This document shows positions 24,117 to 25,299 of a stretch of 25,299 bases of DNA, in pieces (within the stretch, counting starts at the first letter, position 1; each line of letters starts with the position of its first letter). The position numbers were made by a program, and so were the translations under genes. The stretch lies in the NCBI GenBank assembly GCA_020355945.1, contig CP070627.1, forward strand, positions 4,738,041 to 4,763,339. The letters are read 5' to 3'. Below the pieces are notes generated by a model, which was not told where the DNA came from, searched no databases, and saw nothing but the letters and a program-made list of their open reading frames with translations. The stretch is from Candidatus Aminicenantota bacterium (GTDB taxonomy: Bacteria; Acidobacteriota; Aminicenantia; UBA2199).

Positions 24117-25299
24117 CTTAATTCTCCACCTTTCTTTTCCTCTTTTAATGCTTCCTTTACAAAAAATTCAGAAAAAGAAATAAATAATATAATAAAATAA
24201 GTTACATCTTTAAGGAGATCATATGAAAAGAAAACAAATTGTGTGAGTTGTAGTATAAGTATTCCAAGAAAAGCAATAACAAGGACAAGAAGTGGATTCT
24301 TTAAAACATTGCTCTTAGATAATCTCTTTCTTGTAAAAAATATCATTTTTAAATAATTAATCCAGAGATTCACAAATAGTATTAAACCAATTATTCCAAC
24401 TTGTAACAACAAATTAAAAGTTCCTACATGACCATCTGAATACTTTCTATAGGTCTCAGAAAATCCCCATCCTAATATTGGATTTTGTTCAAATCCCTCT
24501 AAGACTCTTGGAAGTCTTTTATCTATTCGCTGTAAAGTGCCACCTGCTGTCACATCACCTTGAATAAGATCTTCAATTGTTGATAACCTGCGCAAAGAAT
24601 TATCTACTGAATAATCAAATCTAGGGATAAATAAGTAAGATAAAAATAATATTAAAGTAATCAAAAATACTTGAAATAATAACCTGGCCCTTTTTTCCAC
24701 AACAAAAAGTAAATAGAATAAAGAAACTATTGCAAACATAACAATCCAACTTCTTGTCGCTGTTATAAATGACGCCAAAAGACTAAGAATTAAAATTAAA
24801 TATAAGTAAAATTTTTTGCCTGGATAATCTTTTTTTTCAATTAAAAAGAGTGTGAAAATAAAACTAAATAAAACCAACATCACTCCTATCGATGTAGGCC
24901 TGATAAAATCATAGTATCCTTTTGATTCCTGGAGTTGAATTATACTTGAAGTACCTTCCCCGATTATAAAATAATATAATCTATTGCCGGTAAATAAATG
25001 AAAAAATTCAGCGAAAATAATAAGAAAAATAATTGGAAACACTAGGTGCATAAATTTGAAGAAATCTTCCTTTCTATATACAAGAAATGGAAAAGAGATG
25101 AAAAGAGTAAAAACAGTAAATTTTCTTAAAGTAGATGAAATTAGTTCAAAATTCATGCCATAAACAAAAAAAGATATAATAAATAAAAATATTAAATAGA
25201 ACAATAAATATAAGAGTGGTTTTTTTAATATTAATTTTGTGGGTTTCCCTTTAAGTAATGCTTTAAGAAAGGCCACTATGAAAAAGAAATCATAAAAAT
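24113..25299 (-). CDS. O-antigen polymerase/ligase-like membrane protein (Wzy_C), 5' end cut by window
   Basis: An open frame runs from the right edge to the TGA at 24113, with 394 residues visible. A GTG at 25276 is a possible start but lies inside a hydrophobic stretch that continues to the edge with no stop, so I treat the gene as partial. About ten to twelve hydrophobic segments are visible. Numbered from the GTG, TATRSWIV is at 172-179, and RLPRVLEGFEQNPILGWGF at 254-272 with H283 forms the Wzy_C hallmark. Proteins with this domain polymerise lipid-linked repeats (Wzy) or ligate glycan to lipid A (WaaL); the sequence does not decide. It is upstream of, and overlaps by 4 bp, the DegT gene. 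The upstream neighbour is out of view. Confidence 0.88.
   Translation of the reverse strand, partial: FYDFFFIVAFLKALLKGKPTKLILKKPLLYLLFYLIFLFIISFFVYGMNFELISSTLRKFTVFTLFISFPFLVYRKEDFFKFMHLVFPIIFLIIFAEFFHLFTGNRLYYFIIGEGTSSIIQLQESKGYYDFIRPTSIGVMLVLFSFIFTLFLIEKKDYPGKKFYLYLILILSLLASFITATRSWIVMFAIVSLFYLLFVVEKRARLLFQVFLITLILFLSYLFIPRFDYSVDNSLRRLSTIEDLIQGDVTAGGTLQRIDKRLPRVLEGFEQNPILGWGFSETYRKYSDGHVGTFNLLLQVGIIGLILFVNLWINYLKMIFFTRKRLSKSNVLKNPLLVLVIAFLGILILQLTQFVFFSYDLLKDVTYFIILFISFSEFFVKEALKEEKKGGELR

Noticed and set aside
1..25299. Mobile element, prophage, toxin-antitoxin or defence genes
   Set aside because: No transposase, integrase, nuclease or antitoxin motif was seen in any plausible frame. 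Every well-supported gene fits glycan synthesis.

Overview
The window is one stretch of a surface polysaccharide (O-antigen, capsule or exopolysaccharide) biosynthesis locus. All 23 convincing protein genes lie on the minus strand, so the cluster is transcribed from high to low coordinates. The genes are tightly packed, with gaps mostly of 3-75 bp and three overlaps of 4, 11 and 4 bp. That is what a long operon looks like. I see no rRNA, tRNA, CRISPR array, transposase or phage gene. The DNA is AT-rich and many genes have recognisable Shine-Dalgarno sequences. A flippase (Wzx) and an O-antigen polymerase/ligase-type protein suggest a Gram-negative-type envelope, but the sequence does not let me name a phylum.

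Layout in transcription order (right to left). The right edge (24113-25299) is a Wzy/O-antigen-ligase-like membrane protein that runs off the window. Next comes a modification block (19745-24116): a DegT-type sugar aminotransferase, a SAM methyltransferase with an unusual four-CxxC C-terminal extension, an ATP-grasp ligase and a D-2-hydroxyacid dehydrogenase. A GT2 glycosyltransferase and the Wzx flippase follow (17275-19731). A more GC-rich core block (12892-17246) holds an SDR sugar epimerase/dehydratase, a second DegT aminotransferase and an AsnB-type amidotransferase. A hexapeptide acyltransferase and three GT4 glycosyltransferases come next (8540-12820). The last block (1-8500) has an asparagine-synthase-like protein without the catalytic cysteine, a CapK/PaaK-type adenylate-forming enzyme, another GT4, a FemAB/GNAT-type transferase, a divergent DegT protein, a TylF-type methyltransferase, a DUF354 protein and the start of a NodB-type polysaccharide deacetylase cut by the left edge.

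Working model (inference): nucleotide sugars are modified by the SDR and the DegT enzymes to amino sugars. At least five glycosyltransferases assemble a repeat unit on a lipid carrier, Wzx flips it, and the membrane polymerase/ligase extends or transfers it. The locus is unusually rich in enzymes that make amide or acyl bonds or their building blocks: AsnB, an AsnB-like protein, ATP-grasp, FemAB, CapK/PaaK, an LbH acyltransferase and a hydroxyacid dehydrogenase. This suggests a glycan decorated with amidated, acylated or aminoacylated sugars.

The most unusual non-coding stretch is the 267 bp between the second DegT gene and asnB (14767-15033). It holds an AGGAGG Shine-Dalgarno overlapping the DegT stop, a small open frame spanning nearly the whole gap, a 7-bp tandem repeat and a run of perfect hairpins. 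No initiating sugar-phosphate transferase, Wzz, Wza or exosortase gene is visible here; they would have to lie outside the window.
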